In this document: one piece after another, positions 50,334 to 59,165 of the stretch
Layout of the letters: every line of letters starts with the position of its first letter
Numbering within the stretch: the first letter of the stretch is position 1
DNA from: an uncultured Pseudomonadota bacterium
GTDB lineage: Bacteria; Myxococcota_A; UBA796; CAJQPC01
DNA: 64,000 bases
Assembly: GCA_913060515.1 (NCBI GenBank)
Contig: CAJXRZ010000007.1
Coordinates: forward strand, 1-64,000
Direction: 5' to 3'
The notes under the pieces: model-generated
Told to the model about the DNA's origin: nothing
What the model saw: the letters and a program-made list of their open reading frames with translations, nothing else
The model's database searches: none
Program-made: the position numbers and the translations under genes

Positions 50334-51431
50334 ATGCCCCGTTTGCTCGACCGCCTCGACGCCGCCACCGGAATCAACACCAGCTCAGATGATGGGGTGG
50401 ACTACCTGACCCAGCGGGAAGCGCCGCCAGCGATCATTGGCCCCGACGGACGCTACGTGCCCGGGTGGTTCAAGGGCTTTGACGGCGAGATGAACCTGGA
50501 TCGCTCCAACGCCCTGAGCTTGGCACTGCAGCGGTGGTTCCACCTGAGCATCGATGCTGGCGACTACTTCATCGTCTGCAACCTGGCGAACCTGACCCGT
50601 GCCGGAAACGTCGCGCTCCTGGTCGCCCACAAGAAGTCCGGTGTCTTCGACCACGCCAGCCGAACCCGCCTGATCCCCAACGTCAAAGTGGAGGTCATGG
50701 ACGACGCCCGGCACTTCGCCTGCACCGACACGGGCTCCTTCATCCGGGTGAGCGCGGACGGGCAGCGCTTCCACATCAGCCTGCACGTGGACCACCTGCA
50801 CCTGCAGGCCATCGCGCGCCATGCCCTCGGCCCCGCCCTGGTGCAGTCCACCCGCTTCCAGCGCGGGCGCGGCAGCCTGCAGTTCTACTCGAACTTGGAG
50901 CTGGAGCACGGCCTGCTCACCCTCAAGGACCGCGTGGTCGTGCTGCCCCCTGGCAGCCTTGGGACCGTGGACCGCACCGTCGGTCACCAACGCGGACTGC
51001 AGCACTGGAACTGGATCGCCTGCGCCGGTCTGGCCTGGGACCGCACCCGGCGCGAGCAGGTCCAGTTCGGCCTACAAGTCGCAAAGGACCAAGTGGACGC
51101 GCGCCCCATCGTGCGCTCCCAGAAGTACGTGGTCTGGCTCAAAGAGGGGCTCTACAAGCTGCCCTCAGCGGCCTTTGAGTACGAGATCACCGACGAGCAG
51201 ACCCGCAGCACCACGCCGTGGCGGATCCGCTCGACCGAAGCCGGGGACGACTGGTTGGACCTGCGCTTTGACCCCCGCTTCCAGCGCCGCGAGCAACGGG
51301 ACGGTGTGCTCGCAAAGGGCGACTTCAACCAGTACTACGGCGAGGTCAGCGGCCGCATCCGAGTGGCCGGTCGCTCCCTGGTTTTGGACGGCGTCTTCGC
51401 GGTGACCGAGGACTCGCGCTTGGAGATCTGA
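50334..51431 (+). CDS. DUF2804-family protein
   Basis: 365 residues, soluble. The beta-rich body with WFKGFDGEMNLDR, HLSIDAGDYFIVCNLANL, QRGLQHWNWIACAGLAW and GKGDFNQYYGEVSG-like segments fits DUF2804, whose members have a double beta-sandwich fold and no known activity. The repeated Trp/Phe/His residues may line a ligand pocket. No operon partner is evident; the next gene has its own -10-like element. Confidence 0.72.
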   Translation: MPRLLDRLDAATGINTSSDDGVDYLTQREAPPAIIGPDGRYVPGWFKGFDGEMNLDRSNALSLALQRWFHLSIDAGDYFIVCNLANLTRAGNVALLVAHKKSGVFDHASRTRLIPNVKVEVMDDARHFACTDTGSFIRVSADGQRFHISLHVDHLHLQAIARHALGPALVQSTRFQRGRGSLQFYSNLELEHGLLTLKDRVVVLPPGSLGTVDRTVGHQRGLQHWNWIACAGLAWDRTRREQVQFGLQVAKDQVDARPIVRSQKYVVWLKEGLYKLPSAAFEYEITDEQTRSTTPWRIRSTEAGDDWLDLRFDPRFQRREQRDGVLAKGDFNQYYGEVSGRIRVAGRSLVLDGVFAVTEDSRLEI

Positions 51432-51466
51432 GCAGCCTTCCGGGCCGGCCAGATCCGAGAGGGGAG

Positions 51467-51472
51467 TACCCT
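51467..51472 (+). promoter_or_regulatory. -10-like TACCCT, leaderless epimerase gene
   Basis: TACCCT lies 6 bases before GTG 51479, the same layout as at the NACHT gene. Confidence 0.45.
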
Positions 51473-51478
51473 GCACTT

Positions 51479-52387
51479 GTGTGGAACTCCCAACGCATCC
51501 TGGTCACCGGCGCCGGCGGCTTTCTAGGCCGGGCCTTGTGTGCGCGCTTGCTGGCCCTGGGCGCCCAGGTCCATGGCAGCCAACGTCGCCGCCCCGTCCC
51601 CGAAGGCGTACACCGGCACCCCATCCCGCCCACCGGGCCCACCGGTCCAGCCCTGAGCGCGCTGGTCACCACCCTGCGGCCCCAGGTGGTCTTTCATCTG
51701 GGCAGCCCCGTGAACCCGGATCGCGCCCCCCAGCGCTTTGAGGAGATGCAGCAAGGCGTTCTGGCCACCACGGACGCCGTCGCCCGGGCCTGTCTGGGCA
51801 CCTCCACCCGGCTGGTACATGTCGGCACCTGCGAGGTCTACGGAGATGGCCCCACGCCCTTCCGCGAAGACCAGGCCCTGCGCCCCGTCTCGCCCTACTC
51901 CGCGGCCAAGGCCGCCGCCGATCTGTGGGTCCAAACCCTGATGCGAACGCAGGGCCTCAAGGCCAGCATCGCGCGACCCTTCCTGAGCTACGGGCCGACC
52001 CAGCGCTCCGGCGCCCTGATCCCCACCGCCATCGCAGCCGCCCTGGCCGGTGCCCCCTTCCCCATGACCCAGGGCACCCAGACCCGGGAGCTGAACTTCA
52101 TCAGCGACATGGTCCAAGCGCTGCTCCTGACCGCGGGCCCTGAAGCGGTGGGACAGACCCTGAACCTGTGCTGCGGCCAAGAGCACAGCGTGCGCCAGAT
52201 CGTCGAACGCATCTACCACCTGGCCGAAGCGGACCCCGCGTTGGTTCAAGTGGGCGCCCTGCCCCACCGAGCCGGTGAGAGCAGCCGCTTCTACGGGGAC
52301 CCCAGCCGCATCCAAGCTCTGGGCTACAAGGCGAAGGTCTCCCTGGACCAAGGCCTGCTCGCCTGCATCGCCGCGGCCCGCACATGA
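51479..52387 (+). CDS. NAD-dependent epimerase/dehydratase
   Basis: 302 residues of the extended short-chain dehydrogenase family that changes nucleotide sugars. GAGGFLG near 12-18 is the NAD motif, VHVGTCEVYG supplies the catalytic Ser/Thr strand, and YSAAK near 140 is the Tyr-Lys pair. The sugar cannot be deduced. It begins an operon of sugar-handling membrane proteins and overlaps the next gene by ATGA. GTG is the first in-frame start after the TACCCT element. Confidence 0.9.
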   Translation: MWNSQRILVTGAGGFLGRALCARLLALGAQVHGSQRRRPVPEGVHRHPIPPTGPTGPALSALVTTLRPQVVFHLGSPVNPDRAPQRFEEMQQGVLATTDAVARACLGTSTRLVHVGTCEVYGDGPTPFREDQALRPVSPYSAAKAAADLWVQTLMRTQGLKASIARPFLSYGPTQRSGALIPTAIAAALAGAPFPMTQGTQTRELNFISDMVQALLLTAGPEAVGQTLNLCCGQEHSVRQIVERIYHLAEADPALVQVGALPHRAGESSRFYGDPSRIQALGYKAKVSLDQGLLACIAAART

Positions 52388-54207
52388 CCGCCTTGCTGCT
52401 GCTGGCCGTGGGCGCCTTGGGCCTGCTCTTCGAGCCCCACTGGGCCCTGCGTGGCCTGCTGGTCCTGCCAGCCTTGCTCCTGGCACCCGGCCTGGGATGG
52501 GCCCGCTGGATGAACCGGGGAGAGTCCAGCGCGCTGCAGGTCGGCCTAGACGCCACTTGGTTGAGCATCGTGTGGGCGGTGCCCAGCGTCTTGGTGGCCT
52601 CGCTGGCGGGAGGGTCTCCTTGGGTGTTGTGGATCATGGCCGTGCTGGGCGCGGGCCCAGGGCTCTGGCTGGGTTGGAACGCTCACCCCTCCGAGCGCCT
52701 CCGCACCCGAGGTCTGGCCGGCCTGGTGGCCTTGGCGCTGGCACTGGGGGTGTGGAGCGCCGCCCACATGCCGGAGCTGAGTCGGCCACTGCACGACTGG
52801 TGGTGGTCCTCACAGGTCGAGGATTTGCCGGAGACACCGGTGGGATGGAGCAGCCCAGACGCGGTGCTCTTGGGGTGGCCCGAAGCGGGCGCCGGACGCT
52901 TGGATCTGCCGCCGGAGCCCGGGGTGCAGGTGCGCACCCAGAGCATCGAGATCACCGGCGAAGGTGAGATTCTCTTCCTGCTGCAAGGCCCCATCGGATC
53001 GGCCATCCAGGTGCGCCAGAGCGGCGCATGGTCAGCGGCGGAGCGCATCTCGGCAGACGTCACGGTGGACGCGGACGAGGGAGCGGTGCCCCGCTACTTG
53101 GACCAGGGAATCGTGGCCCTGCGCAGTGCGGTCAGCCCGGGCACCTTGAGCCTGCGTGTGGAGTCCCCGAGCGGCGCCGACGATGCCGCCAGCCAGGTCT
53201 TCATCCTGCCCGGCAGCGCTGCGCCCTGGTCCCTAGATGAGGCCGGGGCCCTGCGATACGCCCACTACTACCAGCTCCTCAACCTGGTGGAGAACCAGCG
53301 CTGGGCACAGGAGCTCTTGGACGGCGAGCGCCGCCTGACCATCCACCAGCCGCCGCTCTGGAGCTATGTATTGGCGGTCTCCAGCGCCGCCGTGAGCCCG
53401 GATCTGCCTGGCGCCGCTGCGCTGCTGCTCTTCGTCTTGATGCTCTTGGGGGCCAGCGCCATTCGGCTGCTCGAGCGCCTCTCTCCGAGCGCCCCATGGC
53501 CGGCGTGGATGCTGCCTGCCGCAGGCGTCTTGATACACGCCGAGCTCATGCTCCAGCCAGGCAGCGTGAACTTCCCCGACTCGCTCTACGCCGCCGCCCT
53601 GATCGCTGGCATGTCCGCCCTACGCAGCGACAGCACCGCCCGCTTTGTGCTCCTGGCCTTGATCGCCGGCTTGCTGCGCTACCCCGGCGTCGTGGTGCTC
53701 TTGATGGCTGCAGGACTGCACGCCTGGGCCTTCTCCGATGGTCGGGTCCGCGCACGCTTGGGTCCCCTGGCAGCCGGGGTTGCCGCTCTGGCCGCCATCT
53801 TTGCCCTGGCCGCTCTGCTCAGCCAGCAGCTCCAGGACTGGCTCTTCATCCTCTGGTTCGAGACGGTCCCTGAGCACTTCGCCAACAACCCCGAGGCCGA
53901 TCCCATCTGGCAGCGGCCCGCGACCTTCTACTGGACCTGGCTGCGCTATTCCGGCTTTGGCCTCCTCTTCGTCCTCCCACTGCGCACCCGGGGCAGCCGC
54001 TGGGTGATGGCCACGGCCCTTGCCACGAGCCTTCTGCTCGCCTTCATCGACCACTTCCCAACGCACTACTTCCTGCCACTGCTGGCCATGGGCGGAGTGG
54101 CGGTGGCCACCAACTGCGCTGGACTGCCAAAGCGCTGGCAGGCCTGGTTGCTCAGTGGCGGCGCGGTGGCCGCGGCCCTGGTCTTTGTCTGGACCGGCCG
54201 GGCGTGA
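52384..54207 (+). CDS. GT-C-like membrane glycosyltransferase with extracytoplasmic insert
   Basis: 607 residues. Four N-terminal helices (to about 130) are followed by a soluble beta-rich part (about 135-290) and then eight or so helices. IHQPPLWSYVLA near 320 resembles the substrate-site loop of ArnT/PMT-type enzymes, which move sugars from polyprenyl-phosphate carriers outside the membrane. The acidic catalytic residue of the first loop is not obvious. It overlaps the epimerase gene and the following GT-C-like gene. Confidence 0.7.
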   Translation: MTALLLLAVGALGLLFEPHWALRGLLVLPALLLAPGLGWARWMNRGESSALQVGLDATWLSIVWAVPSVLVASLAGGSPWVLWIMAVLGAGPGLWLGWNAHPSERLRTRGLAGLVALALALGVWSAAHMPELSRPLHDWWWSSQVEDLPETPVGWSSPDAVLLGWPEAGAGRLDLPPEPGVQVRTQSIEITGEGEILFLLQGPIGSAIQVRQSGAWSAAERISADVTVDADEGAVPRYLDQGIVALRSAVSPGTLSLRVESPSGADDAASQVFILPGSAAPWSLDEAGALRYAHYYQLLNLVENQRWAQELLDGERRLTIHQPPLWSYVLAVSSAAVSPDLPGAAALLLFVLMLLGASAIRLLERLSPSAPWPAWMLPAAGVLIHAELMLQPGSVNFPDSLYAAALIAGMSALRSDSTARFVLLALIAGLLRYPGVVVLLMAAGLHAWAFSDGRVRARLGPLAAGVAALAAIFALAALLSQQLQDWLFILWFETVPEHFANNPEADPIWQRPATFYWTWLRYSGFGLLFVLPLRTRGSRWVMATALATSLLLAFIDHFPTHYFLPLLAMGGVAVATNCAGLPKRWQAWLLSGGAVAAALVFVWTGRA

Positions 54208-55652
54208 GATCCCCACAGCTCGCACTGGCGGCCTTGTTGCTGCTGGCTTGGGCCGCGCTGAACGCGATCTGGCTCGGCCAAGACAAGCTGCTGCAGGACG
54301 GTGATGAGATGGGCCATGTGGGGGCCGCAGAGCTCTACATGGAGGACCTGAAACAGGGTGAACCCGGCGCCTTCTTGGCCCGGGCTGTCAGCGAGGAGAT
54401 GGGGGACTACCCACCGGCCTATGCGGCCGCGACAGGGCTGTGGTGGTGGGCGATGCAGACCGCGGACCCAAGCAGACCTCGGGTGCGCGCAGGGGGTCTG
54501 ATCTGGCTGCTGGCTCTGGCCGCTGGCGTAGGGGGGATCTGTCTTGAGTTGGGCAGATCCCGCCCAAACGCCCTGCTCTGCGCGGTCTCTATGCTCTGGC
54601 TCCCCCTGCCCATGGCACTCAGCAAGCACTTCATGCCCGAGGTCATGCTCGCGGCCGCCTGCACCGCCGTGCTCTGGGCAGCGCTTCGCCAGCGCGCTCA
54701 ACCCACCCCCGGACGCGCCATTGTCTTGGGGCTGAGCCTGGCTGTGGCCCTGCTGGTCAAGCAGAGCGCCCTGCTCTTTGTGATCCTGCCAACCCTGGGC
54801 TTGGTGCGCTACCGCAAGAGCCTGCTCTTCTGCCTGCTGGGCCTGCTTCCGGCCTTGCCCTGGTACGCCAACAACCTGGGCAGCCAAGGGGGCTACCTCT
54901 GGGGCTCCGCCACCCACGCCGGCGAAGCGGATCTCCTCTCCCACCTGCTCTTCTACCCCCGGGCGCTCTGGGCGCCAGTCCTGGGGCCCATCGCGCTCTT
55001 GATGGGACTGGCCGGCGCCATCGCGGTCTGGAAAGAGAAGGGGCCAAGCCTTCGCCTCTGCCTGCTCTGGACTCTGGGCCTGCTGCCCTTGCTGCTCCTG
55101 CCAAACAAGTACGAGCGCCTGATCCTGCCCTTGGTGCCCATGATCCCCGTCCTGCTCGCTGCTGTCTTGGAGCGCTGGCCTCAGAGCGCCCTGGCCACGC
55201 CCCTGCTCGCTGGATTCACCGGTGCCCTCAGCTTCGGGGTGGGCGCCCCCCTGGCACGGGCGCCTCAGGCCAACGCCGCGCTGCTCCAAGGCTGCCCTCA
55301 GAGCTGGCTTCGGGCGCCGAACACACTGGATTCAGGACTGCAGCCCATCGTCCAGGCCGCACGGGAGGCTCCGCCGGGGCCCGTTTTGGTGCGCATGGGC
55401 CCCTCCATCCCCTGTGCGGTGCAGACGACACATCCCTGGAGTCAGCACTTGGAGATCGCCCTGAGGCGAGACGGCCAGGACCGGGCGGTCGTGACGGACG
55501 GCTTTGGCGTGGTGATCGTGGACTTCCGAGGGGGCATGCCCGGCGAGCGGCTCCCCCTGCCCCAGCTGAACTCCGACTACGCCCTGATGGTTCTCGGTGC
55601 TGGCCCGTCCATCCCCTCCGGTGGTAGCCTGCCAATCCTGGAGCCACGATGA
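54204..55652 (+). CDS. GT-C-like membrane glycosyltransferase
   Basis: 482 residues, about eleven helices. DGDEMGHVG near 32-40 carries the acidic motif expected in the first extracytoplasmic loop of ArnT/PMT-type enzymes, YPPAY near 73 the usual aromatic-Pro loop, and NKYERLILPLVPMIPVLLAA near 295 a typical late helix. The C-terminal 110 residues are soluble. It likely adds a sugar to a surface glycan. GTG at 54204 overlaps the preceding stop, and its stop overlaps the next ATG. Confidence 0.8.
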   Translation: MRSPQLALAALLLLAWAALNAIWLGQDKLLQDGDEMGHVGAAELYMEDLKQGEPGAFLARAVSEEMGDYPPAYAAATGLWWWAMQTADPSRPRVRAGGLIWLLALAAGVGGICLELGRSRPNALLCAVSMLWLPLPMALSKHFMPEVMLAAACTAVLWAALRQRAQPTPGRAIVLGLSLAVALLVKQSALLFVILPTLGLVRYRKSLLFCLLGLLPALPWYANNLGSQGGYLWGSATHAGEADLLSHLLFYPRALWAPVLGPIALLMGLAGAIAVWKEKGPSLRLCLLWTLGLLPLLLLPNKYERLILPLVPMIPVLLAAVLERWPQSALATPLLAGFTGALSFGVGAPLARAPQANAALLQGCPQSWLRAPNTLDSGLQPIVQAAREAPPGPVLVRMGPSIPCAVQTTHPWSQHLEIALRRDGQDRAVVTDGFGVVIVDFRGGMPGERLPLPQLNSDYALMVLGAGPSIPSGGSLPILEPR

Positions 55653-55831
55653 GCGAGCAACCACAGCTTCCCACGCAACAACGCGGTCTCCTGGCCGAGT
55701 TTTGGGCCTTCATCAAGCACGAGAAGGCTTGGTGGATGACCCCAATCGTCTTGGTCTTGCTGGCGATGGTGGCCTTCATCCTCTTCGCCGAATCCAGCCC
55801 TGTGCTGCCCTTCGTCTACACCTTGATGTAG
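55649..55831 (+). CDS. small DUF5989-like membrane protein
   Basis: 60 residues with a single helix (MTPIVLVLLAMVAFILFAES) after AEFWAFIKHEKAWW. This is the DUF5989 pattern, a short protein often found next to SxtJ-type proteins and carbamoyltransferases in glycan loci. ATG at 55649 overlaps the glycosyltransferase stop. Function unknown. Confidence 0.8.
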   Translation: MSEQPQLPTQQRGLLAEFWAFIKHEKAWWMTPIVLVLLAMVAFILFAESSPVLPFVYTLM

Positions 55832-55833
55832 CA

Positions 55834-56079
55834 ATGCTGGCACTGCACAAGCACATCTGGCGGGCCTGGAAGGGCTTCTCCCACAAGTTGATCTCCGCCC
55901 AGAACGCTGTGCTGATGTCCTTTGTGTACATCTTCGCTGTGGCCCCTGTAGCCGCCTTTTTCAAGCTCACAGGCAAGCGCTTGGTGCAGCCACCGCGCAT
56001 CGACCCAGAGGCCGAGAGCTACTGGGAAAAGCGCGATGATGAGCCCTTCGACATGGACAAGGCACAGCGAATGTTTTGA
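55834..56079 (+). CDS. SxtJ-like small membrane protein
   Basis: 81 residues. One or two helices (SFVYIFAVAPVAAFFKLTGK) lead into DPEAESYWEKRDD and a terminal QRMF, which match the C-terminal half of the SxtJ family (SYW and final F). It is shorter than full SxtJ proteins (about 130 residues), lacking the first helices. It follows the DUF5989 gene by 2 bases, the usual neighbour order, and its stop overlaps the TTG start of the beta-barrel gene. Confidence 0.75.
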   Translation: MLALHKHIWRAWKGFSHKLISAQNAVLMSFVYIFAVAPVAAFFKLTGKRLVQPPRIDPEAESYWEKRDDEPFDMDKAQRMF

Positions 56080-57497
56080 GGGTTGCCCCTTGGCTGGATA
56101 GACCCCCGGGACGCCTCATCCCTGGGGTGCTGCTGGAGCCTGTCTTGCTGACGTTGATCGCTGCCTTCGCCTTCTCTTCCAGCGCCTCTGCCGCCGAGGT
56201 GGAGTGGCACGGCCACTACCGCACCCGTGTGTTGGCCTACAACAGCCTGAGTCTGTCTGACACCAACGCCAACGCGACCGCTGGCACGGTGTATCTGGAC
56301 CACCGCCTGCGCTTGCAGCCCACCTTCCACGCCAGCTCGCGCGTGGCGGTGCATGCACAGCTCGACATGCTGAACCTGACCAGCTTTGGCGACAACATCA
56401 ACAACTACACCCTGGCGGATGGGACCCTGCTCCCAGCAGCCTACGCCCACGGTGTGGCGCCCGATCTGACCCAGAACAACATGGGCAACTTCGGCAACGT
56501 GAGCCTGACCCGCGCCTGGGCAGACATCTACCTGCCCTACGGCCGTCTCAGCATGGGCCGCATGCCACAGCACTGGGGAGCCGGCGTGCTCTTCAACGAC
56601 GGCCTGACCCCTGAGAGCGAGTTCGGCGACACCGGCGACCGCATCCAGTTCACATCCCGCGTTGGCCCCGTCTACCTGATGGGCGCCTACGAGCAGCTCT
56701 CCGAGGGCTACTGGGAAGAGGGTGACGACCGCGATGACTCCGTCGCTGCGGACTTTGCGGTGGCCTACCTTGGCGAGACCATGGGCCTGGGGCTGTACAA
56801 CCGCTACCGCCACCAGTTCGGTCCCACCTACCAAGCCTACACCGCAAGCCTTTGGGGCTTCAGCGAGCTGGGTCCTGCCCGCATCGAGCTGGAGTTCGCC
56901 GGAAACTTCGGTGGCGGTGACCTCAACAGCCAGAACAACGACGTGAGCCAGGTCGCCTTTGGCGGCATCTTGAGCGGCAGCATGACTCTGCCCAACAAGC
57001 TCAACGCCGGACTGGACGTTGGCATGGCCAGCGGCGACTCGGACACCACCGACAGCACCGACCGCACCTTCACCTTCGATCGGGACAAGAACATCGCCTT
57101 GATGATGTTCGAGGAGCCCCTCCCCGTCCTGGCCCCTGCGGTCCGGAACTCGGAGAACTTGGGTCGCGACACGGGCGCAGTGCTCACGGGCGAGGGTGTC
57201 TCCAACGCGCTCTTCCTCAAGCCCACCATCGGGTACCAGATCCGCGACGACCTGCATGGCCAGGTCAGCTTGCTGGGCGCACGCACCTTCGCTGCACCCT
57301 CCGACGCGCGACGCGGCTATGGCTGGGAGATCGGGGCAGACCTGACCTACAGCCCCGTGGAGCACTTCTACCTCAAGGCCAGCGGCGCCGTGCTGGTGCC
57401 AGGCGAGTACTACAGCAACTACGTGGACCCTGACTTGGGCGGCGGCTTTGACAGCCCAGCCTTTGGCGGACGCCTCTACTTGGTCGCCGAGTTCTAA
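56076..57497 (+). CDS. outer-membrane beta-barrel protein
   Basis: 473 residues. A basic N-terminus and hydrophobic core end in SSSASAAE, a signal-peptidase site at about residue 40. The rest alternates polar and aromatic residues in strand-length segments (RTRVLAYNSLSL; RAWADIYLPYGRLSMGRMPQ; LYNRYRHQFGPTYQAY) and ends in Phe (RLYLVAEF), the mark of an outer-membrane barrel. The start is uncertain: TTG at 56076 overlaps the previous TGA; GTG codons further in are alternatives. Its place at the end of the glycan operon suggests export or anchoring of the product. Confidence 0.82.
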   Translation: MRVAPWLDRPPGRLIPGVLLEPVLLTLIAAFAFSSSASAAEVEWHGHYRTRVLAYNSLSLSDTNANATAGTVYLDHRLRLQPTFHASSRVAVHAQLDMLNLTSFGDNINNYTLADGTLLPAAYAHGVAPDLTQNNMGNFGNVSLTRAWADIYLPYGRLSMGRMPQHWGAGVLFNDGLTPESEFGDTGDRIQFTSRVGPVYLMGAYEQLSEGYWEEGDDRDDSVAADFAVAYLGETMGLGLYNRYRHQFGPTYQAYTASLWGFSELGPARIELEFAGNFGGGDLNSQNNDVSQVAFGGILSGSMTLPNKLNAGLDVGMASGDSDTTDSTDRTFTFDRDKNIALMMFEEPLPVLAPAVRNSENLGRDTGAVLTGEGVSNALFLKPTIGYQIRDDLHGQVSLLGARTFAAPSDARRGYGWEIGADLTYSPVEHFYLKASGAVLVPGEYYSNYVDPDLGGGFDSPAFGGRLYLVAEF

Positions 57498-57535
57498 GAA
57501 CAACAAGAAGACAACTCAGCCGTGGGAGCGCGTCC

Positions 57536-58390
57536 ATGATTTCGGGTATTCACACCGCCCTGGTCACCCCCTTTCAAAAGAACGGCGAGCTGGATTTGCC
57601 GGCGCTGGAGGCTCTCTGTGAGTCCCAGATCGCAGCAGGAATCGGTGGACTGGTCCCCTGCGGAACCACCGGCGAGGCTGCGACTCTGAACGCCGACGAA
57701 TGGGCTGCAGTGGTCTCTACCGCGGTCGAGGTCAGCTCGGGCCGGGTGCCTGTGACCGCTGGCTGCGGAAGCAACCACACCACCAAGACCGTAGCCGCCG
57801 TAGAGATGGCCGCAGAGCTCGGCGCCGACGCCGCCTTGGTCGTGCTGCCCTACTACAACAAGCCCTCTCCCAAGGGCCACCGAATGAACCTGGCCGCAGC
57901 CTGCAAGCCCGGCCTGCCCATCGTGGCCTACCACGTGCCCGGTCGCACAGCCCAGCACCTGCCCGTCTCACTGCTCGCGGAGCTCTGCCACCTGGAGGGC
58001 GTGGTCGCCGTCAAAGAGGCGACCGGCGATGTGAACTACGGCAGCCAGCTTGTGGCCGCCTGTCCCAATGTCTCGGTGCTCAGTGGGGATGACTTCACCT
58101 TCTTCCCCCTGATGTGCACGGGCGCCAAGGGGGCCATCTCGGTGCTCTCCAACGTCGCGCCCCTCAAGTGCGTGGCCTTGGCCAAGGCCGTCCAAGACGG
58201 CGAACTGGCCACCGCACGCCGCCTGCATCATGAGCTGATGCCCATCGTGCACTACCTCTTCAGCGGCTCCAACCCGGAGCCGGTCAAGGCCTTCATGGCC
58301 GCTCAGGGACGCATCACAAACCGCCTGCGCTTGCCCTTGGTGGCCTTTGAGAGCCCGCCCAGCCAGTCGCTGCTCGAGATCGCAGAGTGA
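57536..58390 (+). CDS. dapA: 4-hydroxy-tetrahydrodipicolinate synthase
   Basis: 284 residues. DapA condenses pyruvate with aspartate semialdehyde in lysine and diaminopimelate synthesis. GLVPCGTTGEAATL near 38-51 is the substrate loop, VVLPYYNKPS carries the conserved Tyr, AYHVPGRT the shared Tyr/Arg region (His replaces the usual Asn), and VVAVKEATGD the Schiff-base Lys near 160. ATG at 57536 has GGGAG 7 bases upstream. It overlaps dapB. Confidence 0.95.
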   Translation: MISGIHTALVTPFQKNGELDLPALEALCESQIAAGIGGLVPCGTTGEAATLNADEWAAVVSTAVEVSSGRVPVTAGCGSNHTTKTVAAVEMAAELGADAALVVLPYYNKPSPKGHRMNLAAACKPGLPIVAYHVPGRTAQHLPVSLLAELCHLEGVVAVKEATGDVNYGSQLVAACPNVSVLSGDDFTFFPLMCTGAKGAISVLSNVAPLKCVALAKAVQDGELATARRLHHELMPIVHYLFSGSNPEPVKAFMAAQGRITNRLRLPLVAFESPPSQSLLEIAE

Positions 58391-59097
58391 TTCGGGTCGG
58401 CGTACACGGAGCCGGGGGCCGCATGGGGACCCTGGTCTGCGAGCTGGTCTCCGCAGACTCGGAGATGGAGCTGGTCAGCGCTGGCGGCCGAGGCACCGAC
58501 CACAGCCAAGCCCAGGTGGTCATCGATTTCTCCCTCGCGCCCGGGCCACTGGAGCTGATCAAGGGCCTGCAGGGGCAGGCTCTGGTCACAGGCTGTACCG
58601 GCCTGGATGCCGAGCAGACCGCCGCCCTCCAGGCCTACGCCGCCCGCGGTCCTCTGCTCTGGGCGAGCAACTTCTCCTCCGGGATGAACCTGCTCTTCGA
58701 GCTGGCTGCCCAAGCAGCCCGCTCCCTCCCGGACTACCACCTGGAGATCGTCGAGATGCACCACGGCCTAAAGAAGGACGCGCCCAGTGGCAGCGCCCTG
58801 ACCCTGGCCCAAGGCTGCGCCGCCGCCCGAGGGGTCGACTTGCAAGAGCAGCTCCGCCACGGCCGCCAAGGCCACACAGGCACGCGCACAGCCAAGGAAA
58901 TCGGCATGCACGCACTGCGCGGTGGAGACGTGGCCGGTGAACACACCCTGTACTTGGCCGGCCCCGGCGAGCGCCTGATGCTGGGCCACTTGGCCACCAG
59001 CCGCACAGCCTTTGCTGGAGGTGCCGTGCGCGCCGCTCGCTGGCTTGTGGGCAAGAAGCCGGGCGCCTACACGATGGGACAGGTCCTGGCGGGCTGA
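58387..59097 (+). CDS. dapB: 4-hydroxy-tetrahydrodipicolinate reductase
   Basis: 236 residues. DapB reduces the DapA product with NAD(P)H. GAGGRMG near 9-15 is the nucleotide-binding loop, TGCTGL and ASNFSSGMNL the hinge region, and MHHGLKKDAPSGSAL the active-site His-His-Lys and substrate-binding segment. GTG at 58387 overlaps the dapA stop (GTGA). The protein is a little shorter than the usual 265-275 residues because the N-terminal loops are trimmed. Confidence 0.95.
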   Translation: MIRVGVHGAGGRMGTLVCELVSADSEMELVSAGGRGTDHSQAQVVIDFSLAPGPLELIKGLQGQALVTGCTGLDAEQTAALQAYAARGPLLWASNFSSGMNLLFELAAQAARSLPDYHLEIVEMHHGLKKDAPSGSALTLAQGCAAARGVDLQEQLRHGRQGHTGTRTAKEIGMHALRGGDVAGEHTLYLAGPGERLMLGHLATSRTAFAGGAVRAARWLVGKKPGAYTMGQVLAG

Positions 59098-59165
59098 AGA
59101 GCCCAAGCCCAGGCCGCCCTGCTCAAGCCGCCCCACAAGAGCTGGCACGACTCGATCAACCCCGC

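Noticed and set aside
55649-56079. Two small adjacent genes as toxin-antitoxin
   Set aside because: Their sequences fit DUF5989 and SxtJ-like membrane proteins, and both have membrane helices typical of those families.
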